Shown here: positions 1-10,200 of the stretch, piece by piece
Numbering within the stretch: the stretch's first letter is position 1
Layout of the letters: each line of letters starts with the position of its first letter
Assembly (NCBI RefSeq): GCF_910592395.1
Contig: NC_088309.1
Location: forward strand, 17,858,599 to 17,922,598
From: Lineus longissimus
Taxonomy: Eukaryota > Nemertea > Pilidiophora > Heteronemertea > Lineidae
Direction: 5' to 3'
DNA length: 64,000 bases
Notes under the pieces: model-generated
The model's database searches: none
Told to the model about the DNA's origin: nothing
What the model saw: the letters and a program-made list of their open reading frames with translations, nothing else
Translations under genes and position numbers: made by a program

Positions 1-569
1 CAGTTTTTGATACTGCACAATTTGTATTTTTACCTCGAGAGAGGGGCTACACATGAGTGGGCTGCTGGCATAATCAATGTTGTAAAATGCTACTGACATT
101 TTGTGCGAATCCACACATTCACCAGAAAATGCCAAACTATTTCAACCAGTGCTCCTGTCACATGTTTGAGGACTTTTAATCAGCAGAAGGTGAAGACCAG
201 ATTCATACATCAGATGGTGCGAACTGTTATCAGAAAGAACTTTGTAATTCGTGGCAAAATTTAATCAAGAAACAATATATTGGACACTTATTCTGTAAGT
301 TGTTATAAAATGAAATATTTTGGTTTGACATGTTTGATAAATTAATTATGCCAAGTAATTTCTCCCAACTCAAAGTTGATCAAGGTAGCGAACTGGCCTG
401 CACCATTGCAATCAAGTGCTACAAAGGCAATGAAATGGCCAGGGCCATTGTGCTCACCTCATGTGGAGGAAAGATGGATAAAGAGCATGGTATTGCGTCA
501 TGTAGTGTTAGGTTTGATGTAGGTCCAAGCAATTACAATTTCCCCAAAATGGCCAATTTACAGTACATT
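1..569. other. No recognised gene
   Basis: AT-rich sequence with no recognised coding exon, RNA gene or repeat. A short open frame of 83 codons on the plus strand (330-581) has an ATG but no domain, no splice context and runs into the start of the 305 bp repeat array, so it is not called as a gene. Confidence 0.5.
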
Positions 570-1468
570 CGTCCTCTGTGACCTTGAAAAGTAGGTCAAA
601 TCAAAGAAGACCCGGGTGACACATTGAATAGTTGTTAGAATTAGATGTACCTATGATATAAAATTGGTGCCAATCGGGCAAGTCATTACTAGGAATAATG
701 GCATTTTGAAGAATTTAGGATTTGGCCCCCTCCCTGGAGGCCAAACGGCAAATCAGATCGCACCAAACTTCGGTACCTAAGATCACCTGACCAAGGGGTA
801 CATGTGTACTTAATTTGTGATCAATAGTCATTGCAGTTAAGAAACGTGCCATAGTTACGGCCTGACAGCGAATTTACGCCATTTGACCTCTGTGACCTTG
901 ACAAGAAGGTCAAATTAAAAACCTGTGTGACATATACTGTATGGTGGTTAGATGTACCCATGATATCAAATTGGTGGCAATCGGGCAAGAAGTTAAGGAA
1001 TAATCACATTTTTAAGGTTTTTGGATTTTGCCCCCTGGTGGTCAAGTGGTGAATCATATTGGACCAAACTTCGGTCCCTGAGATCACCTGACTAAGGGGT
1101 AAATGTGTACCAAATTTGGTATCAATAGTCATTGCAGTTTAGAAACGTGCCATCGTTACATCCTAACGGCCAATTTACACCATTTGACCTCTGTGACCTT
1201 GAAAAGGAGGTCAAATCAAAAACCCGGAGGATATATGATGCACCTTTGCTAGAAGTACCTACCATATTTTTTTCAAAATTTCCCGATTACTATTAAGGGA
1301 GATATTGCATATTTTCACTTTTAACGTTTGGCCCCCTGGTGGCCAAACCATGAAACGAATCGGACCGAAACTTGGTCTCCAAGGTGTCATTACATAAGGG
1401 TACATGTGTACCAAGTTTCAACTCAATAGCTCTAACAGTTACGAAACGTGCCCTGCTAACGGACGACG

Positions 1469-1545
<77 letters not shown>

Positions 1546-1605
1546 ACGACGGACGCCACGGTATGGGATAAGCTCACCTCTGCTAAGAGGTGAGCTAAAA
1601 AGTGA
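570..1605. repeat. Three ~305 bp tandem units ending in an ACG microsatellite and hairpin
   Basis: The phrase 'cctctgtgaccttga' recurs at 573, 887 and 1188 (spacings 314 and 301), and each unit also carries 'gaaacgtgcc' and a 'gccccctggtggcc'-type segment. The last unit runs into an almost pure ACG trinucleotide tract (about 1459-1553) and then a hairpin whose arms are 'agctcacctct' and 'agaggtgagct' (about 1570-1596). The arrangement looks like one composite non-autonomous element with an internal tandem array, a microsatellite and a terminal stem-loop. The long Arg/Asp runs that translate from the ACG tract are not genes. Confidence 0.75.
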
Positions 1606-2045
1606 AGGAACAACCATTTTACTTCTATCTTTACCTAAAACATCAATTCTACCTAACAGCTGACTACATTACGAGATTACATGAGATGCGCACGCATATC
1701 AACCCAGAATGCAATTCGACGCGCAAGATCCAAGATGGATGCAACTTTTTTCTAAAGAGTTCTTTGTTCGATTGTTTTTTAGAGCCGTTCTCTTCTCTGC
1801 GGCGAAGAGGGGCTCACGTTTTTTCAGGTTGGTATCTTTAGATCACGGGGGACCGCGGTCGCCTTTTGGTCCAGTCTATTCGACTTGGTGTGATCGTTTT
1901 TTGGTGTGGCGTTACTCGTGCGCGGGTAGAGGTCGCCGCCCGCAGTGCAGCAGCCTCGTTTTCACTTTGCCGCGATTTGTTACAAACACGTGAGCAGAAG
2001 CCTGGTTTACTGTCACTTTGGTCTACAAAAGACTCTGTTACCACT

Positions 2046-3239
2046 ATGAATAGTGAGTTTAACCTTGCGGACGCTGTTTTCCGCGATGACAAGGGTAAGG
2101 CACCCAACCATCAATTCTCGTTTTCCTCGAAGTGGTCACCATGTGATGGGCAGACAACTAACACTGCAGGTTGTGACTTTTCAGGTCCCAACATGGCCGA
2201 CAAAAGCAAGGCCCCCCCTTCGGCAGCGATGGGTAGTGCTAACGACATGTTAGACTCGGTGCGACGTAAGAAGAGGAAGGCTGCCGAGATGGAGCAGGAA
2301 GATCAGGAGTTGACTGAAGAGTTCGGTGACGAGGGCGAGTTTCATGACCATGATGACATGGATTTTGAGCTTGACAAGCTCCTCGATGATGGCAGTGCCG
2401 ATGACAGTGAGCAGGTTGAGGATGATCCTCTTTTCCTTGAACTTTTACAAGCGTATAAAGCTCAGGAGGAGGAGGTCGGCCCCCCCATCATGGAAAAGTT
2501 TGGCACCCTGATCAACAACATGTTCTCATCAAGGATGCAGGACGAGCAGGCAAAGGTACTTTGTGAGAAGTATGTCAGGCCAGAGAATTGCCCCAGTATG
2601 GTGAATCCGCGTATTAACCAGGAGATCTGGGACGTCATCGTACAATCTCCCAGGATGCTCGACATCTCTATGAGCAAGGTGGGAAACAAGATTGTCAAGA
2701 GTGCTTTGCCCATCGTAAAGTTAGTGGACATTCTCTACGAGGCCAGACAAAGCAAGAAGATCCCCGATACTGGGCTGGCTGTCCGATTGGCAATGGATGC
2801 GTTGGCCATTGCTGGCAACGCACTGCACGAGCTTAACGGGCTCAGAAGGCAGGCTGTAAAGCGGGTTCTACCGGAGAGGGCCCAGAAGCTAGCAGGAAAG
2901 GTGAAAGAGGAGACGGCACTGCTGTTCGGCTCTGACCTCCAACAAACAATGAAGGACATTGTCGAAGGGGAGAAGCTAGGACTTTGTCTCGAGCCAGCTC
3001 GCCCGAAAAATTTTGGGCCTCGACACAATGCAGCGGCTAGAGGTCAGCGTTTCGGTCAGAGATGTGGAGCGTACCGTGGTAACTTTACCCAACGCAGCGC
3101 TGGGTCGGGGGACTGGCACAAGGGCGCCCAGTCGCGCCCCCACTATGCTCAGCAGAGGAGCAGAGGTTACCAGCCCAAGAACCTAAAGAGAGGCAAACCC
3201 CAAGGAGGGAGCAATGCCTCAGCCCAGCAGAAGAAATAG
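2046..3239 (+). CDS. DIRS ORF1, gag-like protein
   Basis: A 397-codon frame counted from the ATG at 2046; the frame is open further 5' but has no ATG there. The product has an acidic stretch rich in Asp and Glu at about residues 90-145, a central part with no recognised motif, and a strongly basic Arg/Gly/Gln-rich tail that could bind nucleic acid. No CCHC zinc knuckle is visible, as is usual for DIRS ORF1. It ends 47 bases before the first usable start of the RT frame. By position and composition it is the structural (gag-like) protein of the element; I do not recognise a domain, so the role is inferred from the element's layout. Confidence 0.75.
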   Translation: MNSEFNLADAVFRDDKGKAPNHQFSFSSKWSPCDGQTTNTAGCDFSGPNMADKSKAPPSAAMGSANDMLDSVRRKKRKAAEMEQEDQELTEEFGDEGEFHDHDDMDFELDKLLDDGSADDSEQVEDDPLFLELLQAYKAQEEEVGPPIMEKFGTLINNMFSSRMQDEQAKVLCEKYVRPENCPSMVNPRINQEIWDVIVQSPRMLDISMSKVGNKIVKSALPIVKLVDILYEARQSKKIPDTGLAVRLAMDALAIAGNALHELNGLRRQAVKRVLPERAQKLAGKVKEETALLFGSDLQQTMKDIVEGEKLGLCLEPARPKNFGPRHNAAARGQRFGQRCGAYRGNFTQRSAGSGDWHKGAQSRPHYAQQRSRGYQPKNLKRGKPQGGSNASAQQKK

Positions 3240-3286
3240 TTGGGGTAGGTAAGTGTGGTAAGTTTGATGAATTTCTGGGGCTTGCT

Positions 3287-5326
3287 GTGGAACGGGCTCA
3301 ACGGGCGGTTGAGGGTTTCAAGGCAGGTAGAATCAAGCAATTTCTCCCTTTTTGGAGAACAATGACATCTGACTCTCAGATTCTTCATCAGATCTCGGGG
3401 GTGACCCTGGAATTCGACCAGATCCCTGAACAACGGTTTGTACCAAAACCTTACAAATTTGATCCAGATAAATTTAGACGCATTGATGACAAGATTAAAT
3501 CGATGTTGTCAAAGGCCATCATTGAGCCTACTTGGCATGAGCCAGGGCAATTTATCTCCAATATTTTCACCAGGGATAAGAAGGATGGGGATATTAGGGT
3601 CATCCTTGATTTATCTGAGCTTAATGATGATATTACCTACCACCATTTCAAGATGGAAACCTTCCAAGCCGCCCTTGACCTTGTTTTTCCCAACTGCTTC
3701 ATGGCCTCTATTGATTGGAAAGATGCCTACTTTTCTGTCCCAGTCAGGAAGGGGGACAGGAAGTATCTGAAATTTATTTGGGGTGGTAAACTTTTTCAGT
3801 TTACAGCACTCCCCAATGGGCTTAGCTCAGCTCCACGTATTTTCACCAAAATTACTAAGGTAATGTTGGCGGAGTTGCGGAAGAGAGGCCATCTCATTAC
3901 ATCGTTTATTGACGACTCATTCCTTGTAGGTGATGAGAGCGGTTGTGAAGACAATGTCATGGAGACAGTGAATTATTCTGAAGAATCGGGCTGGGTAGTT
4001 CACCCAGTCAAATCTAGGTTCAAGCCTGCTCAACAGCGTATTTTCCTTGGTTTCATCATCAACTCAGTGCTGATGATTGTGACTTTGACAGAAGAGAGAA
4101 TTCAAAAGATGTCCACTGTGGTGGAGAGGCTTTTGAACCAGCGGGGTAGAGTTACTATTAGGAGGCTGGCTGAAGCCATTGGCTTGATGGTTGCTAGTTT
4201 TCCAGCAGTGGAACTTGGGCAACTCTACTATAGGACCTTGGACAATTTCAAAACACTGTGTTTGAAGCTCAGTAGTGGCAATTTTGAGGCAAAATTTGAG
4301 ATCCCGCAGGTTTGTAGGGGGGATTTGGCTTGGTGGAAGAGCAACATTGCCACAACATCAGCCCCGATTACCAGGAGACCACCTGATGTAGTTCTTACCT
4401 CTGATGCATCCCACATTGGGTGGGGTGGCACTTGCCAAAATAGGGAGACAGGGGGTAACTGGGGTCTAGAGGAACGTGCTAGGCACATTAACCAGCTAGA
4501 GCTCATGGCAGCGCTCTTCACCATAAAAGCGTTCTGTACTGATGCATTTGATCAGCACATCCTTATCAAGAGCGATAATACTACCACGGTGGTTTACATC
4601 AACCATATGGGGGGTAGGAAGAAGGAGTGCAACGCTATTGCCAGAGAGCTGTGGATGTGGTGCACTGAGAGGAAGCTCTTTGTTACAGCTACTTATTTGC
4701 CTGGTGCACTCAACGTGCGAGCAGATGCACAGAGCCGTACGTACCATCACAATGGTGAATGGTCTCTAGACTTTATGGTATTCAGCTGTATAGCTGAAAT
4801 ATGGGGTATGCCACAGATTGATTTGTTTGCTTCCCGGCTAAATTACAAGGTTAAGCCTTATTACTCGTGGCAGCCTGACCCTGACTGTGAAGCAGTAGAT
4901 GCATTCTCAGTCTCATGGGAGGGCAGGTTTGTTTATGCCTTCCCACCTTTCTGTCTGATTGGGAAAACGCTGAAGAAAATTCAGGCAGACGGAGCAGTTG
5001 CGATCATTGTCTTCCCCTTATGGCCGACACAACCTTGGTTCACGACAGTAAGCAGATTACTGATTGATTCTCCTGTTCTACTTTACAGCAGGGGACCACT
5101 CATCAGCCACCCGAATCCGGAAAAAGTAAACAAACTGCCGGGAATGAGACTGGTGGCAGCCTTGGTCGGGGATCAGGAGAGACTGATGAGGAGCTCGATC
5201 ACATTGCCAAGGACGTTCTTTCGGCAGCATGGCGGGATGGAACGAAAAAGCAATACAAGGGTTACTTGCTTAAATGGTTCACCTTTTGTAACGAACGGAA
5301 CTGTGACCCCATGGTTCCGGATGTAA
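3287..5326 (+). CDS. DIRS reverse transcriptase / RNase H polyprotein
   Basis: A 679-codon frame from GTG 3287; the first ATG in frame is at 3362. The RT core shows 'VILDLSELND', 'ASIDWKDAYFSVPV', 'LPNGLSSAPRIFTK' and the catalytic box 'FIDDSFLVGD', where the usual Tyr of YxDD is replaced as in DIRS elements. RNase H follows, with its acidic residues in 'LTSDASHIGWGG', 'NQLELMAALF', 'KSDNTTTV' and 'NVRADAQSR'. After it comes a region with 'IDLFASRLN' and 'YAFPPFCL', like the methylase-related segment found in DIRS pol. The enzyme would copy the element RNA into DNA. The 3' end overlaps the recombinase frame by up to about 260 bases. No frame break is seen. Confidence 0.92.
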   Translation: MERAQRAVEGFKAGRIKQFLPFWRTMTSDSQILHQISGVTLEFDQIPEQRFVPKPYKFDPDKFRRIDDKIKSMLSKAIIEPTWHEPGQFISNIFTRDKKDGDIRVILDLSELNDDITYHHFKMETFQAALDLVFPNCFMASIDWKDAYFSVPVRKGDRKYLKFIWGGKLFQFTALPNGLSSAPRIFTKITKVMLAELRKRGHLITSFIDDSFLVGDESGCEDNVMETVNYSEESGWVVHPVKSRFKPAQQRIFLGFIINSVLMIVTLTEERIQKMSTVVERLLNQRGRVTIRRLAEAIGLMVASFPAVELGQLYYRTLDNFKTLCLKLSSGNFEAKFEIPQVCRGDLAWWKSNIATTSAPITRRPPDVVLTSDASHIGWGGTCQNRETGGNWGLEERARHINQLELMAALFTIKAFCTDAFDQHILIKSDNTTTVVYINHMGGRKKECNAIARELWMWCTERKLFVTATYLPGALNVRADAQSRTYHHNGEWSLDFMVFSCIAEIWGMPQIDLFASRLNYKVKPYYSWQPDPDCEAVDAFSVSWEGRFVYAFPPFCLIGKTLKKIQADGAVAIIVFPLWPTQPWFTTVSRLLIDSPVLLYSRGPLISHPNPEKVNKLPGMRLVAALVGDQERLMRSSITLPRTFFRQHGGMERKSNTRVTCLNGSPFVTNGTVTPWFRM

Positions 5327-6126
5327 ACCTAGCCCTACGTTTCCTGACTTCCCTATATAAAAAGGGACTGGGGTACTCAGCGATTAACACCGCTAGGTGT
5401 GCTTTATCGGGCATTATCACTGTTGATGGAAAGCCGTTTGGGACTATTTATGTGGTGAATAAGTTCATGAGAGGCTTGTTTAATCTTAGGCCTGCGCTGC
5501 CTAAGGCAGTGGTGACTTGGGACGTTTCTGTGGTTCTAGCACACCTCAGGTCTCTGTCACCGGTGACAGAGCTGTCCCTAAAACAGCTTTCCATCAAAGT
5601 GGTAATGCTCATGGCATTACTTACTGGGGCCCGGTGCCAGACACTGCATCTAATAGACATCAGAAATATATCCTTATCAGAGACCGTATTAAAGATTCGC
5701 TTTGGTGACTTGCTGAAGCAGACAAGACCTGGGTTTCAGCAAGAAGAGCTTGTTATCAATGCTTATGCGCCGGATAGGCGGTTGTGTCTATGTGCAGCTC
5801 TATTGGAGTATCTGAAGCGAACGGAGTTCTTGAGAGGCGAGCATAAAAGCCTGTTTATTAGCTCCATTAAGCCTCATGGACCAGTGGCTAAGGACACTAT
5901 ATCCAGATGGGTGAAAGAGGTGATGAAGGAAGCAGGTGTGGACACCGATATATTTAGCCCGCATAGTGTTCGGGGTGCGGCAACGTCTAAAGCCAAGCTA
6001 GCTAAGGTAGCCATAGCTACTATATTGAAAACTGCAGGATGGTCTGGGGAAGGGACATTTGCTAAATTCTACGATAAGAAAATTGTTCATGAGGGACAAT
6101 TCGGTGAGGCTATCTACAAGCAATAG
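5068..6126 (+). CDS. DIRS tyrosine recombinase
   Basis: The frame is open from 5068 (after a TGA) to the TAG at 6126, in the -1 frame relative to the RT. There is no ATG until 5311, but recognisable core-binding sequence ('SAAWRDGTKKQYKGYL') begins upstream of it at about 5220, so the protein is probably made by frameshifting, splicing or non-AUG initiation. An acceptor-like 'tctactttacag' sits at about 5077-5088. Catalytic residues are visible: Arg in 'LTGARCQTL', His-x-x-Arg in 'SPHSVRGAA', a 'AGWSG' box and the nucleophile Tyr in 'FAKFYDKK'. It would integrate the circular DNA copy and replaces the integrase of LTR elements. Confidence 0.9.
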   Translation, partial: FSCSTLQQGTTHQPPESGKSKQTAGNETGGSLGRGSGETDEELDHIAKDVLSAAWRDGTKKQYKGYLLKWFTFCNERNCDPMVPDVNLALRFLTSLYKKGLGYSAINTARCALSGIITVDGKPFGTIYVVNKFMRGLFNLRPALPKAVVTWDVSVVLAHLRSLSPVTELSLKQLSIKVVMLMALLTGARCQTLHLIDIRNISLSETVLKIRFGDLLKQTRPGFQQEELVINAYAPDRRLCLCAALLEYLKRTEFLRGEHKSLFISSIKPHGPVAKDTISRWVKEVMKEAGVDTDIFSPHSVRGAATSKAKLAKVAIATILKTAGWSGEGTFAKFYDKKIVHEGQFGEAIYKQ

Positions 6127-6502
6127 GTAGTTTTTTGAAGTAGTGAGTTGGACAATGTTGTAAGTGATTCAGTCACTAGTCTTTTCTCAGGTTTTGGCTA
6201 GATGGTGGCAAAGGTTGGTGCCTACACTATATAGGGGGAGACGCTATATAGTTTTTTGTGGCCAATTGTAATTGTTATGTTTTGGATTACATTTATGTAG
6301 ATTCTTTATGACATGTAGACGGGTTACAGGTTGGGTCTGATGTGAAGGACTCAGCGAGGTTGATCTATGGCATTTTCGAGTTAATAAAACAGTTGTTTTT
6401 TCAAGGAACATTGGTGTGTCTTATGTTTCTTGTGTTTATTTGGCTGATTGGTGCAACTTTGAATTCTCATGTAATCTCGTAATGTAGTCAGCTGTTAGGT
6501 AG

Positions 6503-6777
6503 AATTTAAAAATTAAACGAGACTTACCTGTAAGGTGAAGTTTGATTATAATTCTACCTATACAGCTGACGAATGGAGAGATTACATGCCCTCCCTGTTT
6601 GCTGGGCCCTCCCGGTAATCTCTCCTTCGGTTGCTTGCACCAAAATCAGCTGGTTTAAGGTTGCATTCTGGGTTGATATGCGTGCGCATCTCATGTAATC
6701 TCTCCATTCGTCAGCTGTATAGGTAGAATTATAATCAAACTTCACCTTACAGGTAAGTCTCGTTTAATTTTTAAATT
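6503..6777. repeat. 86 bp perfect inverted repeat with 103 bp loop
   Basis: Bases 6503-6588 and 6692-6777 are reverse complements by eye with no mismatch. The arms contain a diverged version of the DIRS terminal repeat ('attctacctatacagctgac' against 'attctacctaacagctgac'). The loop includes the 42 bp that match the left end of the element. This is either the internal complementary region of the DIRS copy or two head-to-head termini from a second, related element. Confidence 0.8.
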
Positions 6778-6905
6778 TTAAATGCAGGAAACCTCTGAAT
6801 AGAACTTTAGTATTGATTTTTTCAAATTTTAAAGAGTGCATGTTTTTTACTCTTAATTACTAACCCTGGAGGTTTTGACAAGACACTGTCAGTACCAATA
6901 TGACA

Positions 6906-7235
6906 TTACTTGATAGCAGCCTCAAAACCATTCTTTAGAAGATCACAATTTATCTTCGAGATGATTTCCGTGTTGGGTTCCTGACCCAACACTCCATTCC
7001 AGTCAACGACCATCTGACCTCGTGTCAGTGAACCATTTAACTCCACAGTGCAATAACACTTCTTGGACTCCAGAACACAGCCGTCATAGAATAAACAGGC
7101 TATCGCCTGGGGATCACAGCACCTGAAACCACCCAATTTCAACTCGTCCCTTTGACGTGTAGCATCAGACTTCAAAAAGGCCTTAACAAATTTGGCCTTC
7201 TTAGTGTCCGTGGATGTCCATCTGTCAAACCATTC
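6906..7235 (-). CDS. Nucleoside hydrolase last exon
   Basis: The exon is 330 bases long, from acceptor 'atctttcag' to TAA at 6906. It begins 'EWFDRWTSTDTKKAKF' and contains 'FRCCDPQAIACLF', the segment where the His-Asp pair of many family members stands, and 'LTRGQMVVDW', a typical C-terminal motif. The Cys before the Asp suggests the group of nucleoside hydrolases that uses Cys in place of the catalytic His; that grouping is recalled, not tested. Confidence 0.92.
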   Translation of the reverse strand, partial: EWFDRWTSTDTKKAKFVKAFLKSDATRQRDELKLGGFRCCDPQAIACLFYDGCVLESKKCYCTVELNGSLTRGQMVVDWNGVLGQEPNTEIISKINCDLLKNGFEAAIK

Positions 7236-10200
7236 CTGAAAGATATTGAGCTTGAGGTGAAACCTTCTTAAAGGGGGACTACAAGAAGGCAGAAAGTAAG
7301 GGGTCTCTAAAGGACATTTAAAGGAACTACTGCGGCAGCAACAAATAAAGGTCATAACTGTTGCGTTTTATTCCACGCTCGTAACATATATTCTTAAGAT
7401 CATCCTCAATGATTATGTTATATGACTGGATCTATTCCTTTTGGAGGGCGGCTTTGGACCTCATGCATTACTTTTCATCAGGGAGAGTGTCACCTTTTGA
7501 ATAGAGTACATGTACTAGCAAAAACTAATTACCGGTAACCCTCGTTACCGGATTTTTTTCATTTTTAGAAATCGCAACTTGTTTTATTGTCAAAACTGTT
7601 GAAGAGTGTTTCGCTCATCACCATCCAATCCATCAACTACTTGACGATACTGCGATATGTCACTGCTTGAGACAAACTTCACTGTGCAAGGGGTACTTGC
7701 TGCAGCTTAACGATGTATTCTACTGTAGGGATGGCCTCCTATCACATTTTTAAGGTGTTCCAAAGTCAATGTTTCACCTAGTTTTTGGAGTATGCATAGA
7801 CTTTGGCCAGTAAATTTAAGTGGTTTATTTCTCAAAAACCTGGCACCTACGAACTTAAAAATGTGCAAAAATGGAAATGCCTGTTTTTTCTTTTTGAATG
7901 GTCATCGCCATTTGTTCCTAGCCCCCTCCGTTCTCGAGATATCACCAGTTTCCTGTTTAGTACGATTTTCCACTTTTTCACAGCATTCTGCTGGCACTGA
8001 ATTACAATATTACACTTCTCATAAACAGGGTATCTTTTATGGAAAAGGGGGGGGGGGTCTGGCAGTAACAAATCTGAACTAATTATTGAAAACAAAGCAC
8101 TGGTTTCCTTTCTACATAGGTTTATATGAGATGATAGGGAGGCAGTAATGTGTATAACTTGCATTTTGGCTTGTAGGGGAGAGAGCGGGTTAAGCGAACA
8201 GACTTTTGGTTCTAATAATAACGCATGCAACTTGCTATAACATGTCAGTATAAAGCAGATAAATCTGAAGATGTATATCTTTGAAAATCTAAAAAAGGTA
8301 AAATCAATGTGCAGAAAATATAACACCAAAAACACATTACTTCAAAGTTACTTTGAAGTAAAGTGTTTTTGATTCCAACCTGGAGAACCAGCACCAAATT
8401 CCCCGAGTTTTTGATTCCACCCTCGAGAACCAGCACCACATTTCCTGAGTTTTTTATTCCACCCTGGAGAACCAGCACCACATTTCCTGAGGACATGCCT
8501 CAGTTAGGTTCAGATCAAGGTAGGATATCCTGGCATGTCAACCCTATAACCCCGAGATCATCTTGCTAACTCACAGAAAATGCATTTTGCATCAAAATCC
8601 CAATTTAAAAGCTGGCTCAAAAGTACATGTACTCATTTGGTGACCTAATAGAAACAGTCGGGAATTCAAGCATTTGCAGATTTGAAGCAATTGTCAGTCA
8701 GAATGTGAAACCACTATAGACTATTTAAAATGTCAGTGTTTCTTGCTGTAATGGTCTGAGTCAAGTACTCCTGAATCACTTCTTGTTCAGGCTATATTTC
8801 AGGTTTAAAAAGGACTTTAAAGTTGACAAAAACATAGGTCTCCAGACAGTTTCATGATTAGCAAAAAAAAGTGGTTTCAAGCCATCTGGAGGGACAGAGC
8901 AAGGGGGGACCTTAAAGTCAGCAAAAAATGTTGACATGAAAAATTTCCAAAAAAGTGTTTTCAAGCCATCTGGAGGGACAGAGCAAGAGGGGACCTTAAA
9001 GTCACCAAAAAATGTTGACATGAAAAAATTTCCAAAAAGGGTGTCATTGCAGATTTGAAGCAATTGTCAGTCAAAATGTGAAACCACTATAGACTATTTA
9101 AAATGTCAGTGTTTCTTGCTGTAATGGTCTGAGTCAAGTACTCCTGAATCACTTCTTGTTCAGGCTATATTTCAGGTTTAAAAAGGACTTTAAAGTTACC
9201 AAAAACATAGGTCTCCAGACAGTTTCATGATTAGCAAAAAAAGTGTTTTCAAGCCATCTGGAGGGACAGAGCAAGAGCAAGAAGGGACCTTAAAGTCACC
9301 AAAAAATGTTGACACGAAAAATTTCCAAAAAGAGTGTCATTCTGCGATCAAAAGCTAGCTACGGCCCTGAATTTGATGCAAAATTTTAGCATTTTCTTTG
9401 GGTTCGCGAGATGACCTAAGGAATATGGGTGACATTTAGGAAATCTTAGTTCGACCAGAGGCAAGCCAGGACAATCTCCAGGGTGAGTAAGAGTTTCAGA
9501 AATTACCCAACAACTACCACCACCACATAAGTTACCGAGCGCTTCCATTAACTCCCGAAACAAGTTTTCTCTTCAAAATGAAGAGAGGACTCTTGGCAAT
9601 ATGAAATCTCTTTCAAAACTACACAAGGGACCCTCAAAAATCGACATGTATGTGGGACAAATATACATACCCAATCAAGTGTATGGCCCATGCAAGTTTC
9701 CCACGACACTAGTTGTTTTGGACATTCAAATTCCATCAACACATTTCTCGCTGCTTCTGGGTCAGAGAAGAAGTTGAACTCTCCGCTGACACTAACATTG
9801 CCCCTCCCTACACAACATTTCAAAAAGCAAACAAAAAGCAACTTATAACAATTGCAGCAAAACAAGCGAAAATAAATGCAGGGAGAACAGAAGTGTACCT
9901 CTGTCCTTGTAAAGGTGCCGAGTCTGAGAAAGGGAGTGTAACCTTGAGAAAAGGTGGTTTAGGTCATTTAACCAAAACTCATTAAAGATTTTTTCAAATT
10001 CCAGCCCACCATATTCGCCTTCCCACTCCGAATTGTGGATAGGGCGGGCGATGGTGACTTTTGGGTTCAATCTGCTTGCAAAGTACGGACACAATGTTCT
10101 CTTGTGCGCTTTGAGTAGGCCAAGCAAGTGATAAGTTTGCTTAATTAATCGACAAAATCGATGGTTCTGGTTGAATCGTTTGTCAGAGTGAATTTTTGGT

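Larger units (their letters stand above)
1645..6777 (+). mobile_element. DIRS-type tyrosine-recombinase retrotransposon, apparently full length
   Basis: Three plus-strand open frames in the order gag-like, RT/RNase H and tyrosine recombinase define the DIRS order. The left end (1645-1686) is the reverse complement of 6465-6506, giving 42 bp inverted termini. Bases 1673-1714 are the exact reverse complement of 6661-6702, which resembles the internal complementary region of DIRS-1 that is thought to template circle formation. No stop interrupts any of the three frames, so the copy looks recent. An AATAAA lies at about 6383. The precise right boundary is uncertain because an 86 bp palindrome (6503-6777) overlaps it. 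Confidence 0.88.

Noticed and set aside
1293-1613. Open frames on both strands across the ACG tract with long Arg or Asp runs
   Set aside because: They are translations of a trinucleotide microsatellite with no other coding signal.
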